This document shows positions 23,309 to 34,404 of a DNA stretch of 64,000 bases, piece after piece. Source of the stretch: Choanephora cucurbitarum. Its lineage: Eukaryota; Mucoromycota; Mucoromycetes; Mucorales; Choanephoraceae. Below the pieces are notes generated by a model. It saw only the letters and a program-made list of their open reading frames with translations, was not told the DNA's origin and ran no database searches. The stretch is taken from the NCBI GenBank assembly GCA_025331435.1, contig JAIWNI010000059.1:62001-126000 (forward strand), written 5' to 3'. Each line of letters begins with the position of its first letter. Position 1 is the stretch's first letter. Both the position numbers and the translations under genes were made by a program.

Positions 23309-23447
23309 TCGCTTTACTTGGATGCATAAGGAGAATACAACGTAGGCTTATAGCTGGCTTTCACTTTCATTCTTCTCTCAGACAATTAAGAAGAGGAAAA
23401 AAAAGGGAAAAAATTGTTTAAAAAAATCAGAGACAAAAATACATCAT

Positions 23448-23580
23448 TTCCGGAAATAGATTGTGCACTGAGTGAAGGAGATTGCACTAATCAAAAATAA
23501 AGATCGCACTAGTAGAGGTTGTACACATAAATAAGGATCACACACCTCATCAAGACAGGTTGCATCAATTCAGCACTTTG
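23448..23580. repeat. MITE end plus degenerate AGATTGCACTA array
   Basis: A solo end (TTTCCGGAAATAGATTG) is followed by six imperfect units resembling AGATTGCACTA at about 23458, 23479, 23501, 23516, 23534 and 23557, 15-23 bases apart. Subterminal repeats of this sort are often transposase binding sites. The matching second end was not found. Confidence 0.5.
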
Positions 23581-25519
23581 AAGAGAGACACAAACAAAGA
23601 AAATGAAATTCATGCTTATGTAAGGATATGTCAGTGAGTCAGTCAAGATGAGTGAACAGCGATCGGCTTCCACTTGACATCACCAACTTTGGCAGTTTGT
23701 CAGATTCTGAAGATGTCTGAGAAGACAACATCAAAGTCAAAGTTATTTTTGATCAAAACTAACGCAAGTAAAGACACAGTAGTTTTTTCTTGAAAGAAAA
23801 AAGAATGAGAGCAAAAAAAAAGCTATTTTTCTTGCAACAAAGGCCATCAAAAAATCAAACATTGTCAGGTATACGGCTCACCACGATTCCTCAAGAACAA
23901 GAGTGACAAATATATTTTAGAGTTAGAGCTTGGTTTTGTTTGAAGAGACATAGGACTGAACGATCAAACGCCTTTGGGCCTAAACACAAAGAAATTTTGC
24001 TATAAAAAGAAATGTAATAGAAATGATCGTAAACAAAGCATTTAAAAGCTATAATAACTGGCTTGAAGGGTTTGAACATCATTGACTCTACTTCTATTAT
24101 AGCTAATGCGTATATCTTGATATCAAAGAGAACTCGCCTTCAGCTAAAAAAAAACAAGGAGATTACGCATTTTAATTGATCATGACTACCTCTAACATTC
24201 ACTTCTTTTTGAATAGACAAAGGTGCAAACTCCTAAAATACATAGATTAACTAAGGTCTCTTCACGCTTTCTTATCATTAGTAAATAAAAAAAAACACTT
24301 CTTTAGACAAACAGCATTGGGCAGTAAGCTCAGTATCAGATCCGATGAAGACAATAGAAATAGCCAGAAGCCTGTTGCATTTCAAATGAAAAGATGCTCG
24401 TATCACCAACATGTATCGAAATTAGTCCATAAACACAATGCATCAATAACAATCACTTCAGCCTATTGACTCACTTTCATGATAGGACAAATTTCACTAA
24501 TGAATCAAAGGCCGTGTACCTTTTGCCTTTATCTTTACCTGTATATGTATAGCATATTTAACATTAAAACTACAAAATCATATATACTTGTCGCCTCTAC
24601 TCTTCAAAAAGAAAACAGAGAGAAAGAGTGTTTGAATAACAAAAAGATCAACGATTTGTTTAGAAGGAGAGAAAACACTAAAGGCTTAATTCAAGGTCTG
24701 ATCACTTCATTCATTGTACAACATGTAGACTACGACATATTGAGGAATGGTATAAACATGCAGAGGTTAGTTACCATTAGCAGTGCAATTGTACACTCTC
24801 ATTAAAAGAAATGCATCTAAGCCTTTGAGCAACCTATAAGTATTTTAGACCAAAGCATGTTTAGCTGTTGCTTTATTATTACAAATAGTTTTGGTGTTTA
24901 TGTTAAGTAGTCTCACTTTCAAACTTAAATCCAGCTTTCAGCAAAATAGAGTTTCCACCTTCTAATTTCTTTGTTCAGTTTGATACCAATATCTCTAAAA
25001 GGGTAGACACCCTCTTTTTTTTTGACAAAAAGATAAAATGACACATAGTATCACCTTGAATTTACTTCTGAGAAGTAAAGAGACATTCTTTAGGCTCTTA
25101 TTACACTTTAAACTGTTTTTCGAATCGAAATGGCATCTATGCTCTTAGGCAGAATGATTGTTTAGAGGTTATTCAAACAAATTTAATTTTGATCAAGATT
25201 TAACTTGTGTTCCTGATTTATTTTTGAACTCAATTGTCAAAAGCATTGAGGTTACATTGTTGTTGCACTTGTGACCATCGGTGTTCCATATCGGTAGTCT
25301 ATGTGTCACGACCTTACTTTTCTGTCTCTCAACAAGACAGTTTTTCGTTCTTGAATACCAGAGGTATATGGTATACACTTCTATTTCAAAAACTGTTTCG
25401 CAACACATAACATCTTGACAAAAGCCGCTCGCCAACAAAAAGATTTAGTGTCCCATTGATATTTGCAGTACGAGTCTAGTAAATTGCGTTTACGATTCTA
25501 CACTTCTTGCTTTTTATGC

Positions 25520-25695
25520 TACAGTAATCGTTCGATTTAAGAATGCTTAAATCAAGAGTATGTGTAATGTACGAGTGCAATCCTTTAACTTGAAATCGGT
25601 TCAAATGCTAGAATATCTTTCGGTCTAACAGTATGCTCAATACAAGAGTGCATGTCTCAAGAGTATATACACTCTTAAATAGAGCGGTTACTGTA
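25520..25695. mobile_element. Tc1/mariner-type MITE (176 bases)
   Basis: The left end TACAGTAATCG (25520) and the right end CGGTTACTGTA (finishing at 25695) are inverted copies with 22 of 26 positions matching. The element starts CAGT, ends ACTG, and is flanked by TA on both sides, the hallmark of Tc1/mariner insertion. It is too short to encode anything. A second, more diverged copy of the end may lie just outside at about 25700-25726. Confidence 0.65.
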
Positions 25696-26685
25696 ACATA
25701 CTCTTTTGAGCAATGACCGTTCACTGGAAGCCAATGAGAATAAGGCCAATTCTAGGTTCAAATAGGCAAATCATAAAAGGCATCTCGTTTTTCTGTTTAA
25801 GAACACGGATGTACAAAGCTTCTGATTCTATTTTCGACGTCTCTTTCTACTCTAGCTTATTCGTCTTGTGCTTCTTTCAATCTGATTTTAGGTTATACCA
25901 CTTTTCCTTATAAACTTTTGTCTGTTTTTATCTCAAAAGTCAATTTGACTATACTTCAATTAGCATGAGCATAAGCTAAACCAGTAACTTTGAGATAGCG
26001 ATGTTTTTTTTTTATTGAAGAAAGTTGTTGTTTTCAAACGCGTTGATTCTATCATACACAACACTAACTAAAAATACACTGAAATCTATATCTTTTAGTC
26101 AGGAAACAACAGTTGTACAAGCTGACACATGACTTAATGATCATTAATATCACTAATGCTAAATAACGCATCTCTAGTCTTTAATTGGTTAATCAAAATA
26201 GTAATGAGAGAGTGTTCATCACACATCTTGCACTAGTAAACAGAAACAACAGTTAATATACTTGCCTTAAACTTGATGATAAAGTGTAAGACTAAGGGCA
26301 TATGCTCATCGACAATTAGACATTTATATTCTTATATCAAATTGAAACCAATTTCATACCAGGTCATAACAACATCAGACAAATCGGCATTCTGTTATTA
26401 TCATTTCATCGCTCAAATGTTTTACAAACTAGCACTTAGGATGTACAAGAAGAGGCAATGTTACTTATAATATGTATTATGTTTTATTTGTATGTTTTTA
26501 AACAGATATAGAAGTATGGGTGTTCTTTTTTCGTACAAAGAAAAAGAATGGCAAAGTTATTTACATAGGTAGCATATATGTAGTATTGATCATAAAGAAA
26601 AGTAGAAGGAGAAAATACTAAGCTATACATAAGTAGTGCACTTCTCTTAGCGAGAAAACAAAATAGGATATTCGCCATAACTATA

Positions 26686-29600
26686 TTAGAATGTATAGAA
26701 CATGTCTGTGTTATAAATAATACCATCCCCACGAACAAACAGAATTGGAATCTTGTGTTGCAAATCTTCATGTATAGCTGAAGAGCTATCCATCATTTCT
26801 TGGATATTGGGGACGGTACAGCTTATTGAATCTTTTGATTTATAATCAGTGCGTGGCGACTTGATATCACCAAACCAAACAGAGATGTCTCTTGTGAAAT
26901 TCTGGCCTTGCAAATGCAATGTGTGTTGCTGTTGCGGCTGTTTGCTATGAATAAGGTGTGTGTAACTTGTGTTAAGCATAGGGAATGGGGTAATTGGGTT
27001 TGCTGTACTAGAAGTAAATGGTGAATTCAAGTCACCTATCGTAGATGGTGCCCAGAATTTGTAACTAGCACAATCTGTTCCAACTATTGTCCAAACAGAG
27101 GCATCTGACACATCTTCTGTCCAACAAGCACCGTTATTTAGTTGATGATATCCATGATCAGACCCTATGCTACTACGGCGATCTGATGAGATACTACTAC
27201 GACGACCAGCGCCACCAACTTGTTCTTGCTTGTAAAAAAGATTGTCATTTAATGAGTTGACTCGGCGTCGATTGCTGCTGTTGTTTTTGAGAATAGGTGG
27301 CATCAAAGGCTTGCCTGTCACATCACACGAGACACGACGCTTACGAGTCATTTTGCCTCCACCACCATTTACATGATTGTTGATGGTAGCAGCTGTATTA
27401 ATATTCGCCTGTTGTTGTTGTTGTTGTTGTTGGACTGGAGGCATAAATTCGAAATTTTCAAAACTATCTGCAGTAGACCAAGAAGATGACAACAAGGCAG
27501 AAGAATCCATAGGAGGAGGAAGAATGGGGTGTGTCAAGACGAAGTTTCGTTCTGTAGTTGTTTTGTGCATACCCACTACGTTGTCTAGACAAGCCAAATA
27601 AGTGACTGCCTGACTCAATTGGGGTAATTGCCATTCTTGCATCAAGTGAGGATGCTGAGATGGTATAGTCGATGGGTTGTAATTTACTTTGTTATGATGT
27701 GCAACAGAAGGATCTTGAACAATTTGAAAGGCTACCTTGTGTAGCTGAGAGACAGGATCACCAAGGGCTTCATCACCGCATTCACCTCCAGTAGGGCCTG
27801 AGAGATCATCTACTCGATTACCGCCCATGGTCATACTACCTTTATCAACCTTTCGAATCACCATGACTGGACTCACGAGACCTGTTGTGACGCATTGAAG
27901 CACGATAGCTTGGTTGTAATGAATAGCAATTGGTGTCTGGCCTGGGCTTGTTTGCATTGCGATAGTAGGTGGAGCAGGGAAATGAGGGTTATCGGGATGA
28001 TGTGGTAGTGGCTGAGGCTGGCTTTCAGGAGAGCGTGTGGTGTCAACTATCCAAATGACAAAAGGGTCCCAGGAACTGGTTCTTGCCACAAAACATGTAC
28101 CAGTAGGATTATCTGCTCCAGAAGAAACGCCCAAATATTTTGTGGACACAGTTTGTGATCGAATACGATTGAACAAAGAAATGGTTGTTCCGTGATGAAT
28201 ACAGACTATTATAAATAAGGTTACACATTGATATTAAGTAGGCGTGATAAACAAAAAAGAAACTTACGTTCCATATTCTTCACACTTTGTCTTTTCTTTG
28301 AGGGTTTGCTAATAACCTTAATTCCTTTTGAGGCAAATGTACCCAGTAGGACATTGTTGGCTAAGCTTATTTTGACCAAAACTTCAACTCGCTTTCGCTT
28401 TTCATCTGCATCATTAATATGAAGATGCTTGGATACACAGTAACCAATGACACCAGAAGTATTGTTGGTACTACTTAGCAATGGAATGTCGCGATGGCTT
28501 TCCATATTGTTACCATCATATTGCCATTCGACCATTCCGTTTTGACTAGTCTTTTCGCCAGAGATCTGTATCACCAAACTAGGTGGCGAAGGCTTACTTG
28601 ACAGACCATCATTGGCCATTGTGTGCCAAGAAGCACCTAGTAAAATAGTTGATGGAGGCGGACATAAGAATCTTATAGAGAAGAAATCGTAACTTTATCA
28701 GAAAATAATCTTATTTTATCATCTGTATATGCCTCATTTACCTTTTTTCTGTTCCATAACTCTTTTGTGCAACCCTACTGGTAAGAATCATGATTCTTCG
28801 TTCATCCTCTGCAGACGCAAGATATCTTTGTACCAAAGGCTTCATAGTAGCCGTATTGTTGGCACCTTGCAACATACGTGCAGAGATCGATTGGTTGCGC
28901 AAACTGGTGTCCATGTCCTCGTCTTCTTCTTCGGGAATAGAGGGATGTTGTTGTTGATATACCATTGTCATCGTGGAAGGAGGAGAAGGAGTAGAAGCCA
29001 CATTCATAGTCGGCTGAGAAGGTGAATGATTTGTATTGTTAATGGAAGAAACAGAAGAAGTAGAAGATTTACGATGAATATGAGCTGGTGGTGCTGGTGT
29101 TTGATGATTTAAAAGCCAGTAATTGGTTAGATGATTGACATCATCACTTGTGCTGATGATAGAGGGAGTAATTGTATTGTTGCTAGTGGGAGCAATAGAG
29201 GTGTTGTTATGTTGATGATGAAGAGGGTGCTGTTGTTGTTGATGATGATGGTTATGTTGTGGGTGTTGCTGGGATTGTTGGTTTAGCATAAAATCATGCA
29301 CCATCTCTTCAGGAATAGGATGTGGTGTAGAGTGATGAGGATGATACTGGTCAAACATCATATCATCTTCTTGCTTCAATGCGTCCAAAAAGCTAGGCGA
29401 GAAGAAAGCAGGAGTGGTAGGTGATGCAGTAGAAAAGGAAGCACGATGATGCATATCAATAGGTTGAGTTGGTCCCAAATCCAGTCGAAGAGAAAGAGCA
29501 CGACGGTGTGGTATCACATCCACATTGTTATTATTGGTGTTGTGAGGATGAGAAGTAGATGCTGTGCCAGAGCTTGAAGAAGACCAAGAAGAAGGAAGAG

Positions 29601-29862
29601 AAGCACCCAACAGTTGCTCTAAATCATATTTATGCTGTTGGTTATCAAATGAATGAAGTTGCATTTCGCCGACTGAAAGCGAGTGTCTACGACTGTTTGA
29701 TTCTGGCATATGTTGTGCTGTAAATGTTGGGTCCAGATGGAATTCGTTTTGATGTTGTTGCTGAGAGTGAGGTGAGCTTGGGGAAGAATAGACAAAATCA
29801 GACCAACTGTTCTTGTTTTGCTCAAGGCATTCAGAATGACTCTTTTTATTATCGGTCGCCAT
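26686..29862 (-). CDS. CSL (RBP-J/Su(H)/Lag-1) family transcription factor
   Basis: Exons are 29862-28742, 28671-28268 and 28205-26686, 1014 residues in phase. Residues 1-345 are Gln/His/Ser-rich and probably disordered. The Rel-homology N-terminal domain follows (QKSYGTEKRFLCPPP, then IKVISKPSKKRQS). The beta-trefoil domain has LFNRIRSQTVSTKYL, the DNA-contact signature, and DDPVSQLHK is replaced by GDPVSQLHK. A long insertion rich in Gln, Asn and basic residues precedes WTIVGTDCASYKFW, and the C-terminal Rel domain ends with LQGQNFTRDISVWFGD and VRGDGIIYNTDMF. Fungi lack Notch; the fission yeast relatives Cbf11 and Cbf12 control adhesion, cell cycle and lipid genes. The DNA target is probably the GTGGGAA-type site. 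An unusually long N-terminus and the inter-domain insertion distinguish it from the compact animal proteins of about 500 residues. Confidence 0.93.
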
Positions 29863-30940
29863 AAGAAAAAGAGAAGAGAAAGAAAAAAAGGTTTAATTTG
29901 TTGAAAAAAGAAATAAGGGGATTTATGTAGATGAACGCCATCTTTTTGCTATCAAATCTCCTCCACATTTAGAATTTTTCTTTTGGGTAGCAGAACTAAA
30001 CCAATTAGAATCTTGTTGCCACTATCTGAAACACAAGTAAAAAAGAAAAGTGGTGCAAGATTTACCTTGGCTAACGGGCGTTCAATTCTATTATTCTCCG
30101 CAGTCATTGGGCCACATGATCTTTCCCTCTTCAGTTCTTTGCTCTTTCCAGACTTCTGTTTAGCCTATGCAACAAGAAGCAATAGGAAAAGAGACTGAGA
30201 CAGACAGCCTAGAAATGCAAGTCCAGTCAAAATAAGGTTACAAGCTTTTATAAGTTAAGAACTGCGAGTATCAAAATGACACAAACCTATCCAATCAATC
30301 AATTGAGCACAATATGAAAACAGGCCAGTTAAAGCCGTAACTGAAAAAGGCAGTTTGTAATACAAACAAGCCATTTTTTTTGCATGAAAATTATTTTGAC
30401 TTTGCAAAGATGACGCTAGTAGTGTGTGCTTAGTGCTTAGGTAATTGTGCTACCTTAACTGATTATCTTGTACAATTAACGCAGCACTAAAGGGTCGGTG
30501 CATGCCTAAAGAATAGCCTTGAAAGCTAATACTTCCACTTCCACTTTTCATTGAAGAGTCACACATATTTTAATCTTTTTTCTTAAAGAGATATGTTTAT
30601 GTGACGCATGCACTTTTACAGATTTTCTCTTGAAAATAAGAAGCATAGGAACCTCTTTTTCAAAAAACTAGTAAGATTATTCATGAAATGAACTGTTTTT
30701 GTATGTTACGGATCTAAAAACCAAACCGGAGCAAGGGGTAACTCTGCTCTGTCCCATGGTTAACGTGTCGAAGAAAAACTCAAGTCTGTTCTGTGTAAGT
30801 GCAACATCACTTTGAAATCAATACTCAAACTCCCAATTAGAAGAAAACATTAACCTCAAACTATACTCACATGCAATGGATCGTGACATCGTGTTTTATT
30901 TTAGCTTTACTAATAAATATTTCTCGATCACTAAACAGAT
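29863..30940. other. CSL upstream region
   Basis: This holds the CSL promoter side and AT-rich sequence. I see no gene, RNA or clear repeat before the transposase relic. Confidence 0.5.
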
Positions 30941-30949
30941 TTCCTTTTT

Positions 30950-31503
30950 GCAATCTCGTAAATATTTAAATGCTTTGTATCAATAATCACTCCTATCACC
31001 AGAACAGTGCCGCACATAGTTTTGAGTCTAATCTTGGCGAAGCATGCCGTGTCAATGGAGGTCCAAAATCCTCGGGAATACACGTTCAAAAAGCTAACAA
31101 TCAACTCTGGTAATCGCAAAAGAAAAGTGCTATAAAAACTGAAGAAGCCTACCTCCAAAGGAACTGCCACTGGCCAATATATGAAATTTGTCCAAAAAGC
31201 AATGAATGAAATGGACTACAATCCGGAAATGAAAGGCTTTTATGCAACTATGAATAACTCGCCAACCCATGCATCTAACAAGATGGATACTATGGTGACT
31301 GAGAGAAGTATGAGTGTATTTATCTCGCCTGAACTTGATCTTATTGAGCAATTTTGGTCCATAATTGAAATAATGTCAAAGGTAGTCAACTTCAAATAAG
31401 AAAGGATCTATCAACAAGAATAGTTGAGGCTTGCAATAATGTTCCTCCAGAACATCTTCAAGCACTTGTACAACATTCGGTAAACATATCTGAAGATCGC
31501 TGA
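30950..31503 (+). pseudogene. Tc1/mariner DDE transposase relic
   Basis: The C-terminal half of a Tc1-like transposase is readable across broken frames: SMEVQNPREYTF and NSGNRKRKV before 31134, then an in-frame stop, MKGFYATMNNSPTHAS (normally with a catalytic Asp before Asn; here Asn-Asn), then FISPELDLIEQFWSI, which keeps the third acidic residue region. A frameshift near 31398 leads into STRIVEACNNVPPEHLQ and a natural end at 31503. The second catalytic Asp position is changed, so the enzyme is dead. Terminal repeats were not found. Confidence 0.75.
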
Positions 31504-31643
31504 AAAGGTAATCCCATCTAATAAAATGTCACAAACAGCTGTAAAAAAAATATCTACCGAGGATCGAGGAGACCACCCTTTGAGAAACCAAAAACCGCAT
31601 TTTAGTGTTTTTTTTTCTGTTTCGTACATATACTAACAAACCT

Positions 31644-33289
31644 ATGGAAGAAGACCAATATCAGTCTGTCTTAAAAGCCTTGGGTGCCTTTGACTATACC
31701 GCTGCCAATAAGCTTATACCCAAGCTAACTAAAGTGAGTTGAGTTGCTGATGCAGAAAAACTAATCTGTTAACACTACTTTTTTTTTCAAGATCTATTAC
31801 CCTATTGGTAGTATCTTTACTCGACTATCAAGCTGCGAAAGTTCATTCACGCAACTTCAGTTTCTTCGTTCAAGATGGTTTGTTGTCAGAAAAGACACAG
31901 TAAAGTACCTATAAGAACATATAGACACGCGTTTTGGAAGAGAATTAAGGTTATACCCTTATCAGTAGTCGGTTGAAATGATATATGCAAATCTTGCTCA
32001 AGAAATACCTAAAGAAATTGTTCATATCAATTCTGTTACTTGGTTATCACCTGAAGATAGACATGAGTTAGTGACAATGATGGAAGCACTCAAAAATCTT
32101 TGCTTGGTACGACGTGAAATGATCAGCATTTACCAAGCCATATTAGCACAATCTAGTAAAGGAGAGTTTGATGAAATCCTGAAGGAAGTAGAAATAGTAC
32201 AGGCAAAAATGGAGGACATGAATTTGTCTAGTAGCTTGCTTCTCTTGGGGGTTGGCTTAGAGAAAGAGATTCATGTTCTTTATTGCATTTTGAAAGCAAG
32301 AACATCTGTTACAAACTATTCACTTCAGGATACCTGTATTGCCCTGTATAAGGGCAAACAGGACTTGGCTGAATGGAAGAAGATGTGTCAAGAACAGGAT
32401 TATCCAGAGGTATAAACTCTCTCTCTCTGATAAAGAGGAAACCAAAGAGGCAATATAGATTAAGATTGTGAATAGAAAACATCTTCAAAAGCTGAAAACA
32501 CCAAAGAGACATCTTCACTATGGCGTTTTTCCATCTTTAGTCAATTAGACACTAAATCAGCTAGCCATAAACAAGGTGATATCTGGCCAAATACGATTCG
32601 ATGGTATATTCAGGTTCTAGACAATCTAGCGGCCAAGATGACATTGTACTTCAATCAAATTCTGGTTGAAAAACAAAGCATTATAAGTGAAGAAGATCCT
32701 GAGAAGGCGCTTTGGAAAGGAATCCGTGTAGACTACTATGATCAGCAAGTATTGATTTTGTGTCTTTTATTTCTGTTTTCCTAATCTCTGTTGAATAGGA
32801 TATGCACCTTTAAAAAGAAGCAAGGTGCAGATAGCGTCAGTTTAATTTATGAAGTAACAAGTGATACATCTTTTTATCCACAAGGCTATATTTGCCCAAA
32901 CTCATCTTATCAACAGCCTCAAGGAGTGCATTCGTTTCCCTTCATTTTCTCTCACCCTAAAGTATGAATCGGATAGACAAACATCATCTTGTTCATCTGA
33001 CCAACACTTTGTTTTATAGGAGCCACCTACAAAATATTTACCTAGTATCATATCCATCATTCAAGGTAGTCGACATAAGCTAAATGACCCAAAGGCTGGC
33101 CCTGTTCATTTTATGGATCCTACTGTAGGCAGTACATTCTATTTGATGCGTATCGATAGACATGTTGTCTTTCTGATTATTTTCAGTGAAAAGACACATT
33201 CAGAGCCTGCCACAATAGAATTCATGACTCACATTGTTACTTCCTTAAGAGGCAGCACTGTGATTGAAAAAATGCTTAGAATCGATTAA
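31644..33289 (+). CDS. KICS2: KICS2 (C12orf66)-like KICSTOR subunit
   Basis: Exons are 31644-31733, 31792-31899, 31969-32409, 32476-32744, 32799-32961 and 33020-33289, 446 residues, the same length as human KICS2. Matches run over the whole protein: WFVVRKDTSVEMIYANL (human FFSRKDSIRTIYTSL region), the helical middle part (VLCHLLKA-like HVLYCILKARTSV), ICTFKKKQGADSVSLIYE, and the C-terminal longin-like part SIISIIQGSRHKLNDP, HFMDPTVGSTFYLMR and VVFLIIFSEKTHSE. In animals KICSTOR anchors GATOR1 to lysosomes and so restrains TORC1 when amino acids are low; the same job in this fungus is inference. The fourth intron must use a GC donor (gcaagt at 32745) to keep the conserved reading. It lies tail to tail with the peroxiredoxin-like gene, 189 bases apart. 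Confidence 0.88.
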
Positions 33290-33478
33290 CTCTAGATGAC
33301 ACGGCGATCATCATGTGTCAACTTCCCCGCATTTTTAATGCAACTTTAAACAGAAAATGGTAATTTCAGAATGACAAATTGATTTTAGATTTACTATTAG
33401 TTTCCGGTTAATTGGTGTTGTTTCTAGTTGATTTTTATTATGAGTCTATACATAGTCTAATTATCTTTTTTTTTTTTC

Positions 33479-34404
33479 TTAAAAAGTGTGAAGCTAAAAT
33501 ACATTCATTAATGACTCATTGCACAGCTATTATTTTCGAACTTACTATTGTACAAATGGTATCCATAGAATGCGAGAGTCGATTGTCTTCGAGAACAAAT
33601 GAAAATCTAATTTGCCTTGTGTTGTCAATCACAAATGCTGCTCTTCGAGCCATTCCTGTCTCGGAATTTATCACATTGAAATGACGGGATACAGATCGAG
33701 TTGTGTCAGATACTAAGCGCATTGTGGTTAGGCAATCTATTAGGCTAATATGGTTTTGACACATGGAGTTTGTCTATTTTTACCTAAAGGGAATGAAGGA
33801 TCAAAGCCTAATGAGGATTGGTCAACAAAAGCCTTATGAACCATTTCCGTATCTGTTGAAATAGCAACAGGAATAGCACCTAGAGACTGAAATCGCTCAA
33901 AATTATGACTATTGCAATAACAGCGATACATGAGCTGAATAGGAATTGATACTTATAGAAAAGAAAGATGATGCTTACTGAATTAATGATAAATCCTTGC
34001 ACGAAATGGGTGTGCTATAACAAAGGAAGTTACGTTAGTACATACTCATGAAGAGTCTGCATATGTGAAGACGGCCCACTCATCAAATGTACAATAGACC
34101 TTAAAGCTGTTATCAATAACACTTACAAGTCGCCTTCATAGAAAAATAAAACAACTGCCTTGAAGGTGGAGAACAGGCTAGACAGCTGAAATCGACCAAT
34201 TTCATGCTGAATGATGGCTGCACAATTAAAATCTGGTGCTACCATATTTAAACGTACTTGGCTAGCTGGGTTGAACATGAAAGAGACAGGTGTGTTATCA
34301 CGGCTGAGGACAGGCTTTTTTGCACATTCTTCTGTCTCTCCCATTCGCCGTCTTTTTCTGTTTACGCTATCATTGAATGTTGACTCTGTTAGAAGTATGC
34401 TCAT
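33479..34404 (-). CDS. Peroxiredoxin-fold (AhpC/TSA) protein, atypical
   Basis: Exons are 34404-34127, 34014-33979, 33908-33784, 33712-33546 and 33493-33479, 206 residues in phase. After an N-terminal extension of about 50 residues with a basic KRRR motif, the fold signature is clear: MVAPDFNCAA, VVLFFYEGDFT, FQSLGAIPVAIST, PLVSDTTRSVSRHFNV and RRAAFVIDN. Ungapped alignment with 2-Cys peroxiredoxins puts Ser where the peroxidatic Cys should be (DFTPIS-C, with Cys one residue late), replaces the preceding conserved Pro with Glu, and shows no C-terminal resolving Cys motif. It is therefore either a degenerate relative without peroxidase activity or has a different splice at exon 2. The last exon is tiny (LHTF) and uncertain; without it the frame stops soon after 33546. 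Confidence 0.65.

Larger units (their letters stand above)
23309..26685. other. 3.4 kb gap with transposon debris
   Basis: No gene is supportable. A MITE end and degenerate array occur at 23448-23580, and a Tc1-type MITE at 25520-25695, listed separately. The open frames at 24479-24805 and 25193-25438 have no recognisable domain and no codon-use support. Confidence 0.55.

Noticed and set aside
32745..32820. Alternative GT donor with an acceptor after AAAAAGAAG in the KICS2-like gene
   Set aside because: It keeps the frame but removes ICTFKKK, which aligns without gaps to human KICS2; the GC-AG intron explains the sequence better.
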